A stretch of 64,000 nt of DNA. Source: Holophagae bacterium. Its GTDB lineage: Bacteria; Acidobacteriota; Holophagae; Acanthopleuribacterales; Acanthopleuribacteraceae. A program made the translations under genes and the position numbers. Positions 61,909 to 64,000 of the stretch are shown here, piece after piece; position 1 is the stretch's first letter; each line of letters begins with the position of its first letter. The notes beneath the pieces were generated by a model. The model searched no databases, was not told the DNA's origin, and saw only the letters and a program-made list of their open reading frames with translations. The stretch is taken from NCBI GenBank assembly GCA_029263455.1, contig JAJCXM010000022.1:186001-250000 (forward strand), in the 5' to 3' direction.

Positions 61909-64000
61909 GTGACGATTCGCGGCTTGCCTTCAGTTCCGCGTTTCTCAGTAGAGGAGGAATCACCGTTCCCTCACTACGTGTGGGTACGCGACAATATTCA
62001 GCACAAAGTGCTGTTGGGTCGTGTTTACCCCGAACTCAATCCTATCCGCAAAAGCCTGCAAGAATGGTGTGGTACCCGTCACCCGAGCTTGCCAACGCTG
62101 CTGCGATTCGAACAAGTCGATAGCGGACTTTTAGCTCTATTTAGACATCCCGGTGAAGCCAAGAGTCTGCGTGACTGGGATTCAAAAGCGCTCACGGCAG
62201 ATCAACTTAGCCTTATCGCATGGCGCTGGTTTTGGGCACTTGCATACATTCGAGAGCAAAAATTTTCGCTACCTCAGACTGATCTTTCCAATTGCATTTG
62301 GTGCCCAGACACCGGATTTGGATTTTTGGGCTACGAATTGGCTCGGCGCGACGATCGCCATGTGGCAACGCCGCTTGATGTCAGATACACGCCACCGGAA
62401 TGGCGAGCAAGCCAGGCTCCCACGGAACCGAGTTGGATTTACATTGCCGCGTCTCTGTTGACCCACTTTCTGACGGGTCAAGTCGCTCGTGCCGGTCAAT
62501 CGGTTGATGCGACCCAACGCATTCGCCGCTTGAAACGTGGCTGGGATAGTCTGCTCGGGAGCATGCTTGATTCCGACCCTCAACAGCGGCCCAGTTTTGG
62601 GGAGGCCCTATCAACCGTCATGGCATTGGGTTCCAGTGCGGCAAAACAGCGCATGCAAAGCGAATGTTTGGCATTGAATCCGTACGTTTGTCATGACAGC
62701 AACGAGTACATCAATAATCTATTGCAACCAGGGACCATTCGATCGCACACGGCCTTTGTCGAAACCGCTGCTGGGGTTGAGGTCATCAAACGGCTAGCGC
62801 CTTTAAGAGACAAGGCCTATTCGGAGGACTATCTCATCCTTCAAACGTGGGCACCCAAAGAACGAGGCGTGCCCTATCAAGTCGCAAACGAACTAATTGC
62901 TCAGCTAGATCTGATCTTGCGTGAACTTGGTGAGGACGAATTGGCCTCCCATTTATCTGCCCTTAGTGAATGGCAAGATGTTGAACAGATTTATGAAAAA
63001 TGGCATCCTCTTTCGGAGCGCCTTATAAAGGTTATGTTGTCCAAAGCCTACCGTGGTGTTTTGCTCATCATTGAAGATGTTCATCACTTGGATTTGTTGG
63101 CTGTTGAAGCACTCGTCTCCCTTGCTCATTGGGTGAAGAGAGATCCGGTAGCTTTTGTCTTCACTAGCGACCATTTACTTTCAAAACAAATGCGTACCTT
63201 GCTGTCGCAATGGCCCTATTCGCCCATGCGAATCCTTAGCTCAACTCAAATTGATTATGCGAAGTTGACATCACTTGCCCCGGTTGATGCACTGAATCTG
63301 TTACCCACATTTTCGGGCGAGAACGAAGTAAGCTTTTTGTATCGCCACTATGAACACTATTTTGGGCGTGGCTCTTACGACGAATTTGTTCAACGAATAT
63401 GGTCGTCACTTGAGGCTCGCGAACAATTGGTACTGAAGGTACTTAATTGTAGTTTCAGGCCATTGCTCGAAACTGAAATTGGCGAGGCGATGGCGCTTCG
63501 CGAGCTCCACATTGCTGTGGAATCCTTGATTTCTGCGGGCATCGTAGATGCCGATGAGGATGAGCGCCTGACGATAAGGAATATATCGGTGTCGAGCATT
63601 CTTGAAAATACCCTCAGCGTGGAAGAAAGGCGTTTTATTTGGCAGCAGCTTCTTGATTACGAGCAAAAGAAGCCAGATCCAGATGAACTTTTCCTCATCG
63701 ATTTGCATTTGTGCCTTAACTTGGAATTGGAAAAGAAGCACGCATTAGTGAATTCAGTTATCGAACGCATTCTCAACAAATTTGACTTGAAGTCTCTGTA
63801 TCAACTTCAGTCTGTGGCCGATCGCCATCCCGAGGCATTGCCTCAGGTTACCGAACTGTTAGGTGCCTTCACAGCGCGAGTCGATTGGATTAGACAAAAG
63901 CCAGCCTGGCCGTGGCTGAATGACGTCCGTTTAGCCTGGCGTTCAACAGCTAAGAGCGATGACCGTGCGGCCGTTAATTATTGGCGCAAAGTGACGCATT
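61909..64000 (+). CDS. Pseudokinase fused to P-loop-less STAND-like module, partial
   Basis: GTG at 61909 after GTGAGGT; the frame stays open to the window end (697 codons). Residues 20-240 follow the layout of a bacterial Ser/Thr kinase (hinge-like LLALFRHPGEAKSLRDW, YTPPEW for APE, YIAASLLTHFLTG, LGSMLDSDPQQRPSFGEAL), but the Gly loop is missing, the catalytic loop reads LPQTDLSNCIW and DFG is replaced by LGYELAR. A STAND/AAA-16-type ATPase module follows: Walker B LLIIEDVHHLDL and FVFTSDHLL are present, but the Walker A place reads VETAAGVEVIKRL without GKS/T. A winged-helix-like stretch (LELHIAVESL-type) comes after. It is probably a non-catalytic scaffold or regulator; C-terminus not seen. 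Confidence 0.75.
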   Translation, partial: MTIRGLPSVPRFSVEEESPFPHYVWVRDNIQHKVLLGRVYPELNPIRKSLQEWCGTRHPSLPTLLRFEQVDSGLLALFRHPGEAKSLRDWDSKALTADQLSLIAWRWFWALAYIREQKFSLPQTDLSNCIWCPDTGFGFLGYELARRDDRHVATPLDVRYTPPEWRASQAPTEPSWIYIAASLLTHFLTGQVARAGQSVDATQRIRRLKRGWDSLLGSMLDSDPQQRPSFGEALSTVMALGSSAAKQRMQSECLALNPYVCHDSNEYINNLLQPGTIRSHTAFVETAAGVEVIKRLAPLRDKAYSEDYLILQTWAPKERGVPYQVANELIAQLDLILRELGEDELASHLSALSEWQDVEQIYEKWHPLSERLIKVMLSKAYRGVLLIIEDVHHLDLLAVEALVSLAHWVKRDPVAFVFTSDHLLSKQMRTLLSQWPYSPMRILSSTQIDYAKLTSLAPVDALNLLPTFSGENEVSFLYRHYEHYFGRGSYDEFVQRIWSSLEAREQLVLKVLNCSFRPLLETEIGEAMALRELHIAVESLISAGIVDADEDERLTIRNISVSSILENTLSVEERRFIWQQLLDYEQKKPDPDELFLIDLHLCLNLELEKKHALVNSVIERILNKFDLKSLYQLQSVADRHPEALPQVTELLGAFTARVDWIRQKPAWPWLNDVRLAWRSTAKSDDRAAVNYWRKVTH

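Overview
The window looks like a chromosome segment of a Gram-negative, LPS-bearing bacterium. It carries lpxA, lpxD, fabZ, bamA, skp and lolDE, and an outer-membrane protein is cut by the left edge. Moderate GC, several Ser/Thr protein kinases, long exported proteins of unknown function, a DUF1573 protein, CIRCE control of groESL and a PspF-type stress locus fit Acidobacteriota (Holophagae-like) best. That placement is inference from gene content, not from a marker tree. No rRNA, tRNA or CRISPR array was seen.

Left part (1-11.7 kb) is accessory and exported: a partial PorV/FadL-like outer-membrane protein, two secreted proteins that share a leader/RBS pattern and a WTG...VN module (one begins with a transglutaminase-elicitor-like domain), a decayed IS256-family transposase that is easy to miss because it is broken into several frames, a 903-aa exported protein with a dockerin-like tail, and an overlapping operon of three exported proteins (DUF1573, helical-repeat-like, NTF2-like). 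Then come nadC-nadA-nadB (de novo NAD synthesis) and a signalling set: a kinase with a receiver-like N-terminus, a small roadblock-like protein, and a membrane sensor that stops after HAMP.

18-31 kb: pspF is divergent from pspA-pspB-orf-pspC, with a clear -24/-12 promoter and an upstream inverted repeat. On the minus strand a long run carries a Ser/Thr kinase with a zinc ribbon, a membrane-anchored alkaline-phosphatase-superfamily protein, a SpoIIE/RsbU phosphatase, hslO, an NMT1/THI5-type ABC transporter and an S41-like protein that appears to lack its catalytic dyad. pyrE and groES-groEL follow (sigma-70 promoter plus CIRCE).

33-62 kb is mostly housekeeping: HU-like protein, rsmI, an RluA-family synthase, two lipoproteins, a stand-alone MshEN-type protein, and an envelope superoperon read right to left (cinA-lolE-lolD-clpC-bamA-skp-lpxD-fabZ-lpxA-yacG; the 59-aa yacG starts at TTG overlapping the lpxA stop). 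Next are an HtrA protease, smr, a Wza-like export protein, rpsO-pnp, an orphan STAS protein, and an operon rng-purS-purQ-atpZ-atpI-atpB-atpE that holds only part of Fo, with a c subunit bearing a Na+-type ligand pattern and an apparent signal peptide. A dcd homologue carries Gln where the catalytic Glu belongs. An FHA-RDD protein, a 2Fe-2S protein and a large kinase-like/STAND-like protein running off the right edge complete the window.

A recurring theme is homologues of enzymes with lost or shifted active-site residues: the S41 protein, the AP-superfamily protein, Dcd, the receiver domain, and the right-edge protein, which has lost both kinase motifs and its P-loop. These are the best candidates for undescribed biology here.
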